This document shows, piece by piece, positions 42,465-50,819 of a DNA stretch of 52,016 bases (the first letter of the stretch is position 1; the number at the start of each line of letters is the position of its first letter). The notes under the pieces are model-generated. The model worked only from the letters and a program-made list of their open reading frames with translations, had not been told where the DNA came from and did not search any database. The position numbers and the translations under genes were made by a program. The DNA is from Gammaproteobacteria bacterium (GTDB lineage: Bacteria > Pseudomonadota > Gammaproteobacteria > Chromatiales > Chromatiaceae), in the NCBI GenBank assembly GCA_021773975.1, contig JAJFJN010000108.1, positions 1 through 52,016 of the forward strand, written 5' to 3'.

Positions 42465-43555
42465 AAAAAAAGGGCTCTCGGAAAGGTTTTACTACCGGAG
42501 CCTGCTCGGCAGCCGCCGCCCGCGCCGCCGCCATCGGTCTGGTCAGCGGCCAGGTGCCAGATCAGATTGAGTGTCTGTTGCCCAATGGCGAGCGAGTAAC
42601 ATTTACCGTGGTTGATGGGCATTGCCAAGATAACCAAGCCCACGCCGTGATCATCAAAGATGCCGGTGATGACCCCGATGTCACAGATAAAGCCCATCTC
42701 ACAGCTGATCTTAAGATAGTGCCTGGCCAACCTGGCCAAATCCTATTAGTTGGCGGCGAAGGGGTGGGAACCGTCACCATGCCCGGACTGGGGCTAGAGC
42801 TGAATGGTCCCGCCATCAATCCCGTACCACAGAAAAATATACGGAAGAATGTCGAAGAAGCTGCCGCCTCACTGTTGGAAGAGAATGGCATTGAGGTAAC
42901 CATCTCTGTACCGGGTGGTGAAAAGATAGCGCAACGCACCCTCAACCCGCGGCTGGGCATCATAGGCGGCATCTCTATCCTTGGCACCAGCGGCATCGTC
43001 CACCCCTGGTCTACCGCCGCCTTCCGTGCCTGCGTGGTGCAGAGCATTGAGGTTGCCGCCCGACAGAGGCAAAAGACCGTGGCACTCACCACCGGCGGTC
43101 GCACCGAAAAATTTGTCATGCGCGAACTACCTGATCTGGCTCCTGCCTGTTTTGTACAGATGGGAGATTTTCTCAAGCCGGCCTTCGATGCCGTCGTGGC
43201 CAACAAGATACCACACGTTGTTATCGGCGGCATGGTGGGCAAACTGGCCAAGATGGCTCAGGGCGAGACCATTACCCATGCCAATCGCAACCCCGTCAAC
43301 ATGGAGCTGGTAGCCGATATTGCAGCCTCAGTGGGCGCAGATGTGGCTATCTGCAATGAGATACGTGAGGCCAAAACCGCACGCTTTGCCAGTGAACGGC
43401 TGGTAGAGACCGGCCTACAGGAGGCCTTTCTAAAGGCGCTGGCCAAACATGTCATCACCACCCTAACAGAGCGCTACCCAGGCAAATTTACCCTGCGGGT
43501 GCTGGTGTGTGATTTTGAGAGCAATAAGCTGGTAGAGGTCACTGATGCAGACTAA
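42461..43555 (+). CDS. cbiD: cobalt-precorrin-5B C1-methyltransferase CbiD
   Basis: CbiD methylates C1 in the oxygen-independent route. The 364-aa product begins at GTG (KKKGSRKGFTTGACSAAAAR) with the family start 'RKGFTTGACSAAAARAA', then 'DDPDVTDKAHLTADLKIVPG', 'GEGVGTVTMPGLGLELNGPA', 'GISILGTSGIVHPWSTAAFR' and 'GGMVGKLAKMAQGETITHAN'. Its presence marks the anaerobic-type pathway. It overlaps cbiC by 4 bases and the CbiET gene by 11 bases. Confidence 0.95.
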   Translation: MKKKGSRKGFTTGACSAAAARAAAIGLVSGQVPDQIECLLPNGERVTFTVVDGHCQDNQAHAVIIKDAGDDPDVTDKAHLTADLKIVPGQPGQILLVGGEGVGTVTMPGLGLELNGPAINPVPQKNIRKNVEEAAASLLEENGIEVTISVPGGEKIAQRTLNPRLGIIGGISILGTSGIVHPWSTAAFRACVVQSIEVAARQRQKTVALTTGGRTEKFVMRELPDLAPACFVQMGDFLKPAFDAVVANKIPHVVIGGMVGKLAKMAQGETITHANRNPVNMELVADIAASVGADVAICNEIREAKTARFASERLVETGLQEAFLKALAKHVITTLTERYPGKFTLRVLVCDFESNKLVEVTDAD

Positions 43556-44828
43556 TTGCCACATTATCGGCGTACTGGATAATGGCGCTGCTGGCATGAC
43601 CCAGATGGCGCTGGAGCTGATCCAGCAGGCTGATCTGCTGATCGGCAACGGCCGTACCCTGGGGCTATTTGCCAGTGACATCAAACCCAATGCCGAAACC
43701 AAAGACCTGACCGGCAATTTCAGCAAAATTCCTGGCTGGATCAGCGCTGCACTGGAGCAAAACAGGCAAGCCGTTGTGCTGGCGACAGGCGATCCGCTCT
43801 GCCACGGCATTGCCCACTACCTGATAAAAAAACTGGGATCAGAGCAATGTGCTGTGATTCCTAACACCTCTATTCTGCAACTGGCCTTTGCCCGCCTTGG
43901 GCTGCCTTGGCAAGAGGCTCAAATCTGCTCCATTCATGGCAAAGATACCGGCGAATGGTCACCTGATGCAGAGCCTGACCATCGACTCTATCCACTACTG
44001 CACAAGATTCGGCAGCAGGGGCTACTGGCCATATTCACCAGCCATGCAAACAGCCCGGGGCGCATTGCCCGGATGCTGGATGCCTGTTCATTGGCCGATG
44101 ATTACGAGATAGCCGTGGCAGAGCAGCTACTGCTACCTGATGAGCAGACATTTGGCTTTATGTCGGTTGATGAGGTGAAACAGCGACAGTTTGCCGACCC
44201 CAATATCGTGATCCTGCGCCCAACATCAGTCCCATCGCCCCAGATACTATTCGGGCTTGCCGACGAGTGTTACCAGCAGCGCAAGCCGGACAAAGGGCTA
44301 ATCACCAAACGTGAAGTACGCGCTGTTTCATTGGCTCATCTGCAACTACGCCCTAACAGCATTGTCTGGGATATCGGTGCCGGTTCTGGTTCTGTGGGCA
44401 TGGAAGCAGCACGACTCTGCCCCGATGGTTTTGTCTTTGCCATCGAAAAGAATAGCGATGATGCTGCCATCATCCAACAGAACCAGCAGCAGTTTAAGCT
44501 AACCAACTATCAGCTGACCCAGGCCAAAGCACCCCAAGGGCTGGAACAGTGGCCTGACCCTGATGCCGTTTTTATTGGCGGTTCTGGCGGTAATTTGGAA
44601 CAGCTGATTGAAACCAGCCTGGCTCGATTAAAGAGCGGTGGCCGCTTGGTGATGAACTTTATCACCCTGGAAAATATGCACAGTGCCATCACTCAGCTAA
44701 AAAAACTTCATGCAAACTGGGAACTCTGCCAACTGCAGGTCTCCCGCAACAAACCGATTCTGGATATGCAACGGCTACAAGCCGAGACCCCAGTCTGGAT
44801 CATCTCAGCACAACGAGGTAATAAATGA
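43545..44828 (+). CDS. cbiET: CbiE-CbiT fusion (CobL type), precorrin-7/8 methyltransferase and decarboxylase
   Basis: The 427-aa product joins two methylases. Residues 1-about 215 are CbiE (tetrapyrrole methylase: 'LLIGNGRTLGLFASDIKPN', 'LATGDPLCHGIAHYLIKKLG'), which acts on C5. Residues about 240-427 are CbiT ('KGLITKREVRAVSLAHLQLR', SAM motif 'VWDIGAGSGSVGMEAARL'), which methylates C15 and decarboxylates the C12 side chain. Fused CbiET is common. It overlaps the flanking genes on both sides. Confidence 0.94.
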   Translation: MQTNCHIIGVLDNGAAGMTQMALELIQQADLLIGNGRTLGLFASDIKPNAETKDLTGNFSKIPGWISAALEQNRQAVVLATGDPLCHGIAHYLIKKLGSEQCAVIPNTSILQLAFARLGLPWQEAQICSIHGKDTGEWSPDAEPDHRLYPLLHKIRQQGLLAIFTSHANSPGRIARMLDACSLADDYEIAVAEQLLLPDEQTFGFMSVDEVKQRQFADPNIVILRPTSVPSPQILFGLADECYQQRKPDKGLITKREVRAVSLAHLQLRPNSIVWDIGAGSGSVGMEAARLCPDGFVFAIEKNSDDAAIIQQNQQQFKLTNYQLTQAKAPQGLEQWPDPDAVFIGGSGGNLEQLIETSLARLKSGGRLVMNFITLENMHSAITQLKKLHANWELCQLQVSRNKPILDMQRLQAETPVWIISAQRGNK

Positions 44829-45592
44829 GCGGAAAACTTTACGGTGTCTCTGTCGGCCCCGGTAACCCCGGTTTAATCACACGACAGGCGTGGGAACTAC
44901 TACAGAGCGGTGCCCACTGGACCTATCCCATTCGTAACGAAAAAAGCGACAGCTACGCATTGGATATCGTCCGGCGCTCAGAGCTACCTCTGCCAGATAA
45001 TCGCACCCCACTGATCTTTCCGATGACCCACGATAAGGAGAAGCTCACCGGCTACTGGCTCAGAGCAGCAGAGACCGTGTTGGAGATACTGCACCGGGGC
45101 GAGGATGTGCTCTTTCTGGTCGAGGGTGATGCATCCACCTACGCCACCTTCTGCCACTTGGCTCGCACGGTTTCATCGATTGATAGTGAAGTAAAAATCC
45201 AGACCATCGCGGGGGTCTCCTCATTCAACGCGGCGGCGGCTGACTTGAATATGCCACTGGCAGACACCGACGACACCCTGGCCATTGTCCCTGCCGGTTA
45301 TGGCGTAGAGATGCTGGATCGGCTGTTGGCTGACTTCGATACCCTAGTGCTACTCAAGGTCAACTCCCTGCTGGATCAAATCCTGGATCTGCTGGAGGCA
45401 CGCGGTCTGCTGGAGAGCAGTGCCTTTATTGAACGTGCCGGTACGCCGGAAGAGCGCATTGTCCGTGACCTCAACCAGCTACGTGGCGAGAAGGTAAACT
45501 ATCTCTCTCTGCTGCTGGTACACAATGATCATCGAGTACGTGGCCCTATGGTTCGCGGTTGTGGGCGACGTAAGGAAGCCAAGCAGGTTTAA
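44825..45592 (+). CDS. cbiL: cobalt-factor II/precorrin-2 C20-methyltransferase CbiL (CobI)
   Basis: It methylates C20 of the tetrapyrrole. The 255-aa product has 'GKLYGVSVGPGNPGLITRQA' (motif GPGNPGLIT), 'VLFLVEGDASTYATFCHLAR' and 'TIAGVSSFNAAAADLNMPLA', typical of C20 methylases. It overlaps cbiET by ATGA and cbiG by one base. Confidence 0.95.
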   Translation: MSGKLYGVSVGPGNPGLITRQAWELLQSGAHWTYPIRNEKSDSYALDIVRRSELPLPDNRTPLIFPMTHDKEKLTGYWLRAAETVLEILHRGEDVLFLVEGDASTYATFCHLARTVSSIDSEVKIQTIAGVSSFNAAAADLNMPLADTDDTLAIVPAGYGVEMLDRLLADFDTLVLLKVNSLLDQILDLLEARGLLESSAFIERAGTPEERIVRDLNQLRGEKVNYLSLLLVHNDHRVRGPMVRGCGRRKEAKQV

Positions 45593-46719
45593 TGAGCATT
45601 ACTCAAACAATCGCTATTGTTGCCATCACCCGCAATGGGGCCAGGCAGCTGACCCAATTAGGGGCAAAACTGCCGCATGCCGATCTCTTTGTCAGTGAGA
45701 AATTTCAGGCTGAATTGGGTGATATTTCCAACCAGGTGCAGGCCATTAAGCCACCGGTTCGGGATGATATTGCGGCACTCTTCAAAAGCTATGACCAGCT
45801 GGTTCTCATCTTCTCCATCGGTGCTGCGGTACGGCTTATTGCCCCCTGCATCCAATCCAAAGAGGAAGACCCTGGTGTGGTGGTCATTGATGATGCCGGC
45901 CACTTTGTGGTGCCTATCCTCTCCGGACACCTCGGTGGAGCCAATGCCTTTGCCGAACAGGTCGCTGGATTGATCAACGCCCAACCCGTCATCACCACCG
46001 CATCCGAATCCTTGGGTACACTGCCCGTTGATATTTTAGGGCGAGAACTGGGATGGAGCTGCGATGCACCCAAGGCAACATTGGTAAAGGTAGCCGCTCA
46101 TGTGGTCAATGGTGAGCCTATCGCCTTTGTACAGGAGCGCGGCTCAAAGGCTTGGTGGTACAGAGAGAAACCACTGCCATCGAACATCCAACTGTTTGAG
46201 GATTTTGAAGCGATTGACCCTGAGCAGTTTAGCGGCATCCTCTGGGTTACCCACCGTGAGATAACCGATTCAACCCGCAACCAGCTAGCAGAGAAACTGG
46301 TTATCTACCGTCCACCAAAATCACTGGTACTGGGCGTTGGTTGCGACCGTGGAACCCCCTTGGAAACCATTGAGACGGCACTGGGTCAAGCGCTCAGCCA
46401 GGCTGGTCTCAATCGCCACAGTGTCACCGCCATGGCCTCGATTGATAAAAAGAGTGATGAGCCAGGTCTGCTGAGTTTTGCCGAAAATAATGGCTGGCCA
46501 CTGCGCTTTTACACCGCCAGCGAACTGGCAGAAGTGGAGGTTCCCAACCCTTCTGCAACCGTCTTAAAATATGTGGGAACACCCTCCGTGGGTGAAGCTG
46601 CTGCACTGCTACTGGCAGAGACCACTATGGATCAGCTGATTGTCGAAAAACACAAATACCGAGGGTTGGATGGCCGCAACGCCACCATCTCCATTGTCCT
46701 TACTGAGATAACCTACTAA
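45592..46719 (+). CDS. cbiG: cobalt-precorrin-5A hydrolase CbiG
   Basis: CbiG opens the delta-lactone and extrudes acetaldehyde in the oxygen-independent route. The 375-aa product has the N-domain ('YDQLVLIFSIGAAVRLIAP', 'VVVIDDAGHFVVPILSGHLG'), a central region and the C-terminal domain ('LGVGCDRGTPLETIETALGQ', 'TAMASIDKKSDEPGLLSFAE', 'YVGTPSVGEAAALLLAE'). The full three-part length is present. It is six bases before cbiH. Confidence 0.95.
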   Translation: MSITQTIAIVAITRNGARQLTQLGAKLPHADLFVSEKFQAELGDISNQVQAIKPPVRDDIAALFKSYDQLVLIFSIGAAVRLIAPCIQSKEEDPGVVVIDDAGHFVVPILSGHLGGANAFAEQVAGLINAQPVITTASESLGTLPVDILGRELGWSCDAPKATLVKVAAHVVNGEPIAFVQERGSKAWWYREKPLPSNIQLFEDFEAIDPEQFSGILWVTHREITDSTRNQLAEKLVIYRPPKSLVLGVGCDRGTPLETIETALGQALSQAGLNRHSVTAMASIDKKSDEPGLLSFAENNGWPLRFYTASELAEVEVPNPSATVLKYVGTPSVGEAAALLLAETTMDQLIVEKHKYRGLDGRNATISIVLTEITY

Positions 46720-46725
46720 CTACCC

Positions 46726-48045
46726 ATGAATAAAACAGGAAAAATCCTCCTTGTTGGTATCGGCCCTGGTGCCGAAGAGCAGATGACGCTGCGCGCCCGA
46801 ACGGCGATAGAGGAGTCAGATGTAGTCATCGGCTACTCTACCTACATCAAGTTGGTAGAGCATATGCTGATGGGCAAAGAGGTCGTCTCCAAAGGGATGA
46901 CAGAGGAGATTGACCGCTGCAAAGAGGCTTGGGAACAGGCAAAAGCGGGCAAGACAGTCGCGCTGGTCTCTTCCGGTGACATTGGTGTCTACGGCATGGC
47001 AGGACCTACTTATGAGGTACTGCTGCAATCAGGCTGGTCACCGGATAGTGACATCCAGGTTGAAGGGATTCCCGGCACCAGCGCACTCAATGCTGCCGCC
47101 TCTCTGGTGGGCGCACCACTGACCCACGATTTCTGCGCCATCTCGCTCTCTGATCTGCTCACCCCTTGGCCACAGATTGCCCAGCGGTTGAAAGCAGCGG
47201 GTCGAGGCAACTTTGTCATTGCCCTCTATAACCCAAAGAGTGGCCGTCGCACCGAACAGATCATTGAGGCACAGCGCATCCTGTTGCAATACCGCGCACC
47301 TACAACCCCCGTTGCTATCGTCAAATCTGCCTACCGAAAACGGCAGGATATTATCCGCACACAGCTGGATCAGATGGCACAATCTGATCTTGGCATGCTC
47401 AGTACCGTGCTCATCGGTAACTCTGACAGCTATTGGCAGGAAGGGCTGATGATCACTCCCAGGGGGTACAGCAACAAATACCAGGGACTGACCGGAGAGG
47501 CGCATGAAGGCGAGCAGGCAGGACGCTCACTGAGCCTGGGTCTGGAAGGCTGGCAAGATGCCCTGCATGAGCATCTGCTGGCGCATCCACAGGAGAGTCT
47601 GTCAGAGGCAGCCAATCTGTTTGATGTCTCTTTGGGAGCAGTGCTTGGCGCATTAGCAGATCGCTCTGATGATAAAGAAGCCCTGCCATTTCAAGTAAGC
47701 CCAATGGCCATTGAAAAACTGCCAGAACTGCTAGAGAGCTGCAAAAGTTGGGGGGCACTGCGTGTCACTATGCAAAATAAGCATGCAGTTACCGCTCAGC
47801 TCTCCCTTAATGGTGCCGAGTTGCGCACTAACAATGACCTACTCATTCTGGACAATGGCAGTGGCCAATTTCAGATCAATCTCTCTGCTGTGGATTCCGT
47901 CTGGTTTGTGACTCAGGGTGAGCAGGAACAGAGCATCCAGTTTATGGATCAGCAGGGTGATAGCCTGTTTCAGTTATCCCAGATTGCTGCTGACCAGACT
48001 CAGCAGCAAAAAATGCAGCAACAATTTTGCCATCCAACCAAATGA
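46726..48045 (+). CDS. cbiH: cobalt-factor III C17-methyltransferase CbiH fused to a HutX/ChuX-like domain
   Basis: Residues 1-about 255 are a tetrapyrrole methylase that methylates C17 and contracts the ring: 'GKILLVGIGPGAEEQMTLRA', 'GYSTYIKLVEHMLMGKEVVS', 'LVSSGDIGVYGMAGPTYEVL' and 'VEGIPGTSALNAAASLVGAP'. About 185 residues follow. Residues 275-420 ('LHEHLLAHPQESLSEAANLF', 'LPELLESCKSWGALRVTMQN', 'FQINLSAVDSVWFVTQGEQE', 'SIQFMDQQGDSLFQLS') follow the layout of HutX/ChuX haem-carrier proteins. The haem-binding His segment of HutX is not evident. Plain CbiH ends near residue 245, so this is a fusion. The gene overlaps cca as ATGA. Confidence 0.88.
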   Translation: MNKTGKILLVGIGPGAEEQMTLRARTAIEESDVVIGYSTYIKLVEHMLMGKEVVSKGMTEEIDRCKEAWEQAKAGKTVALVSSGDIGVYGMAGPTYEVLLQSGWSPDSDIQVEGIPGTSALNAAASLVGAPLTHDFCAISLSDLLTPWPQIAQRLKAAGRGNFVIALYNPKSGRRTEQIIEAQRILLQYRAPTTPVAIVKSAYRKRQDIIRTQLDQMAQSDLGMLSTVLIGNSDSYWQEGLMITPRGYSNKYQGLTGEAHEGEQAGRSLSLGLEGWQDALHEHLLAHPQESLSEAANLFDVSLGAVLGALADRSDDKEALPFQVSPMAIEKLPELLESCKSWGALRVTMQNKHAVTAQLSLNGAELRTNNDLLILDNGSGQFQINLSAVDSVWFVTQGEQEQSIQFMDQQGDSLFQLSQIAADQTQQQKMQQQFCHPTK

Positions 48046-49166
48046 AAATCTATCTGGTAGGCGGTGCCGTGCGTGATCGACTGTTGGGGCTGCCAGTAGA
48101 TGAACGGGATTGGCTCGTTGTAGGGGCGACAGAGCAAGAGATGCTGGATGCCGGTTATCGCCGTGCAGATGCAGATTTCCCTGTATTTTTGCATCCTGAA
48201 ACAGGTGAGGAATATGCGCTGGCTCGCACCGAAACCAAAATAGCGGGGGGCTACAAAGGTTTCACAGTTGATGCATGCTCAACCATCACACTGGAGCAAG
48301 ATCTGGCTCGGCGTGATCTCACCATCAATGCATTGGTGGAGGATGAATCGGGTCAGCTTATTGACCACTATCAGGGACAGAGGGATTTGGATGCACGCCA
48401 ACTGCGTCACATCACCCCTGCTTTTGTGGAAGACCCTGTACGCATACTCAGGATAGCCAGATTTGCTGCTCATTTAGGCTCGCTGGGTTTTGAGGTGGCT
48501 CCAGAGACCCAGGCATTGATGGCTCAAATGGTTCAATCAGGTGAGCTACAAAACCTAAAACCAGAACGGATCTGGAAGGAGATGCGCAAGGCACTGCTAG
48601 AACCTCAACCCTGGCAGTTTTTTGAGGTGCTGCTCCAATGCGGTGCTTTGGCTCTGCTGATCCCTGAGCTGACCGCTACAACCAAAAGCTCAACACCTTT
48701 TGGTTCACTACGTAAAATCACTGAACTGAGCAACACCCTTGCTGTTCGCTTTACTGCAGCCCTCTACCCTGCTGCAAAAACAGTCGATTCAATCACCACA
48801 TTTTGCAATAGACTGCGTGCTGATAAAGCATGTTGTGATCTATTGGAGATGGTCATTCATCTGGAATCATCCTTTGCTGGTGCAGTAGATGCAAAGGCTG
48901 AAGCATTACTAATCTTCTTGGAAAAGAGTAAGGCACAGCAACAACCAGAGCGCTTCCAGGATCTTCTACTGGCTTGTGAAGTGTTATGGCCAGATTTAGC
49001 CAAAATGGCTATCCCACGATTAAAACATGCCCTAATAGCTATAAATGATATTACAGCAAAAGAGCTGATTTCTGAGGGCTACCAAGGTTCAGAGCTGGGA
49101 GCAGCACTCAGACAACAACGCATTAAAGCCATTGAACAAAGAGTGATGAGTAATAGCCATGATTGA
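48042..49166 (+). CDS. cca: CCA tRNA nucleotidyltransferase without HD domain
   Basis: It adds or repairs the 3' CCA of tRNAs. The 374-aa product begins MKIYLVGGAVRDRLLGLPVD, the class II signature, with catalytic carboxylates in 'VDERDWLVVG', 'PVFLHPETGEEYALARTETK', RRDLTINALVEDE and 'EDPVRILRIARFAAHLGSLG'. Where E. coli Cca has the HD phosphohydrolase motif (RFATLCHDLGKG), this protein reads VRFTAALYP, so that activity is lost. The start overlaps the cbiH stop by ATGA, coupling it to the cobalamin operon. Confidence 0.93.
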   Translation: MKIYLVGGAVRDRLLGLPVDERDWLVVGATEQEMLDAGYRRADADFPVFLHPETGEEYALARTETKIAGGYKGFTVDACSTITLEQDLARRDLTINALVEDESGQLIDHYQGQRDLDARQLRHITPAFVEDPVRILRIARFAAHLGSLGFEVAPETQALMAQMVQSGELQNLKPERIWKEMRKALLEPQPWQFFEVLLQCGALALLIPELTATTKSSTPFGSLRKITELSNTLAVRFTAALYPAAKTVDSITTFCNRLRADKACCDLLEMVIHLESSFAGAVDAKAEALLIFLEKSKAQQQPERFQDLLLACEVLWPDLAKMAIPRLKHALIAINDITAKELISEGYQGSELGAALRQQRIKAIEQRVMSNSHD

Positions 49167-49389
49167 TTTTGATGAAGAGCTGGATCTCTGCGGCCTAAGC
49201 TGCCCCCTACCCACACTTCGTGCCAGCAAGGCATTAGCCAGCATGTCATCAGGCCAGGTGTTGCATGTCATTGCCACTGATCCTGGCACAGCCAAAGACC
49301 TCCCTGCCTTTATTAAAAACAGTGGTAATAAATTGCTTGAAACCCGTGAAGAGGCAGGTAAGTTCTATTATCTGCTACAGAAAGCGTAG
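49159..49389 (+). CDS. tusA: TusA-family sulfurtransferase
   Basis: The 76-aa product has the hallmark Cys in LDLCGLSCPLPTLRASKAL (motif CPLP, about residues 15-18) that carries persulfide. TusA passes sulfur for tRNA thiouridine synthesis, and relatives carry sulfur in dissimilatory sulfur oxidation. It overlaps cca by 8 bases and is the last gene of the run; the fadL-like gene ends one base beyond its stop on the other strand. The direct coupling to cca hints at tRNA modification, but a role in sulfur oxidation is possible. Confidence 0.92.
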   Translation: MIDFDEELDLCGLSCPLPTLRASKALASMSSGQVLHVIATDPGTAKDLPAFIKNSGNKLLETREEAGKFYYLLQKA

Positions 49390-49390
49390 C

Positions 49391-50605
49391 CTAGAATTTG
49401 TATTCAATTCCGACCGTTACAAAGTAAGCTGCTGAATCTTTAAATTTACCTACAATACTAGAATTATCACCCGCATCCAATTTTAGCTCTTTTTTACGAT
49501 CATAGAGAAAAGAGCCGCCAATCGTCAGCGAATCTGTATATTGATGCTTGGCACCAAAAGAGAACATCATGGCATCTGAGTCTGGCAGTTCAAAGCCAAT
49601 GTACTCTTTCTGAATGGGGGTTTCATCATAGGCAAACCCTGCCATGAGAGACCATCTGCTATTTAGCTGATGTGTAATACCTAGGCGATAGGTATTGCTG
49701 TTATTCCAATTCTTTATCCCTGGCTTATCAAATACCCTAAAAGGCAGAGCAGTAAATGCCACCTCATAATCAAAATCCAGTTCGTTATAGATAGACCAAA
49801 AGGTACGCTCGAATACAACTTCAGCCGTAGTTTTATTATTAAATGTATAGGCAGCCGCTAGATTTAGGGATGCAGGTATAGGCACATCAACTTTCGTCTT
49901 ACCAGAATAGTTCGATGCGGGGGTTGTTGGAACATCAAGGTCTGCATCACCCTTTATCGTAAGCCATACTTTTGACCGATAGGTTGCTGCCAGAGAAAGA
50001 TTATCCAGCGGCCGAATCAATAGCGCTAGATTATAGCCATAATCAATAGAATCACCCTCTAGATCTCTACCAATGCCCACAACAGAAGATGAACTTTTTA
50101 CAATGCCCTTGCTAAAGATAGCTCGGAAGCCAGCAGCCACCGAAATTGCTTCATGCAATTGAAAAGCGATAGTAGGGTTGGCTTCATAAGTTGTAAGAGT
50201 GAATTCTTCCGCTGTACCTTTCACCCGACCATTCCAGCGTTTAGTGAGGCCTGCAGGTGCAACTAGGGAGAGACCAAATCGCATATTACCAACAGCCGGG
50301 CTGGTGTAATGAAAGGTGGGAATAAGAAAATGCTCTTTTTTAGTATCATCATTAAAAGCAGCACCATCAAAATTAATACTGGTCAGCTGAATATATGAAA
50401 GATCAGCCTCCAACATGCTGCGGTCTTCATTGAACACCATAGCCGCCGGATTGTAATAAGCAGCATCAGAGCCATGTGCATTAGCTACATAAGCAGCAGA
50501 AAGCGCTGTTGCATTAACCGACTGCTCAGGGATTTTGTACCCCCCTGCCATTAATGATGATGATAGAATCAAAAACGCCATGAAGGAGAATGCGAGTTTT
50601 TTCAT
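49391..50605 (-). CDS. FadL/TodX-family outer membrane transporter
   Basis: The 404-aa product has a signal peptide (KKLAFSFMAFLILSSSLMAG) then 'GYKIPEQSVNATALSAAYVA' and 'AHGSDAAYYNPAAMVF', the N-terminal hatch motif NPA of FadL proteins. The rest is a 14-strand beta-barrel ending in a C-terminal aromatic (VGIEYKF). It imports hydrophobic substrates such as fatty acids or aromatic hydrocarbons; the substrate is not evident. A TATAAT at about 50645 upstream may be its -10 box. The gene ends head-on against tusA. Confidence 0.92.
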   Translation of the reverse strand: MKKLAFSFMAFLILSSSLMAGGYKIPEQSVNATALSAAYVANAHGSDAAYYNPAAMVFNEDRSMLEADLSYIQLTSINFDGAAFNDDTKKEHFLIPTFHYTSPAVGNMRFGLSLVAPAGLTKRWNGRVKGTAEEFTLTTYEANPTIAFQLHEAISVAAGFRAIFSKGIVKSSSSVVGIGRDLEGDSIDYGYNLALLIRPLDNLSLAATYRSKVWLTIKGDADLDVPTTPASNYSGKTKVDVPIPASLNLAAAYTFNNKTTAEVVFERTFWSIYNELDFDYEVAFTALPFRVFDKPGIKNWNNSNTYRLGITHQLNSRWSLMAGFAYDETPIQKEYIGFELPDSDAMMFSFGAKHQYTDSLTIGGSFLYDRKKELKLDAGDNSSIVGKFKDSAAYFVTVGIEYKF

Positions 50606-50819
50606 CTCAATTTTTCTTTATGGAGCCACCAAAAAGAGGCCATTATATTGCAAAGCATTTTGCTATTATTATTTCTCAACGGGTGATAAAAACTAACATT
50701 TTAAATATAGTTCTACAAGTTTTCAGGTTTATCTGATTGATAAAACTGAAAAACATAGGTAAGACCATAATTAAAGTAGTCTACCAACGAATTAAGCAAA
50801 CCTCTGAAGGGGTCATTTA

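Noticed and set aside
42562-43251. 229-codon minus-strand frame inside cbiD
   Set aside because: Antisense shadow of cbiD without promoter, ribosome site or motif.
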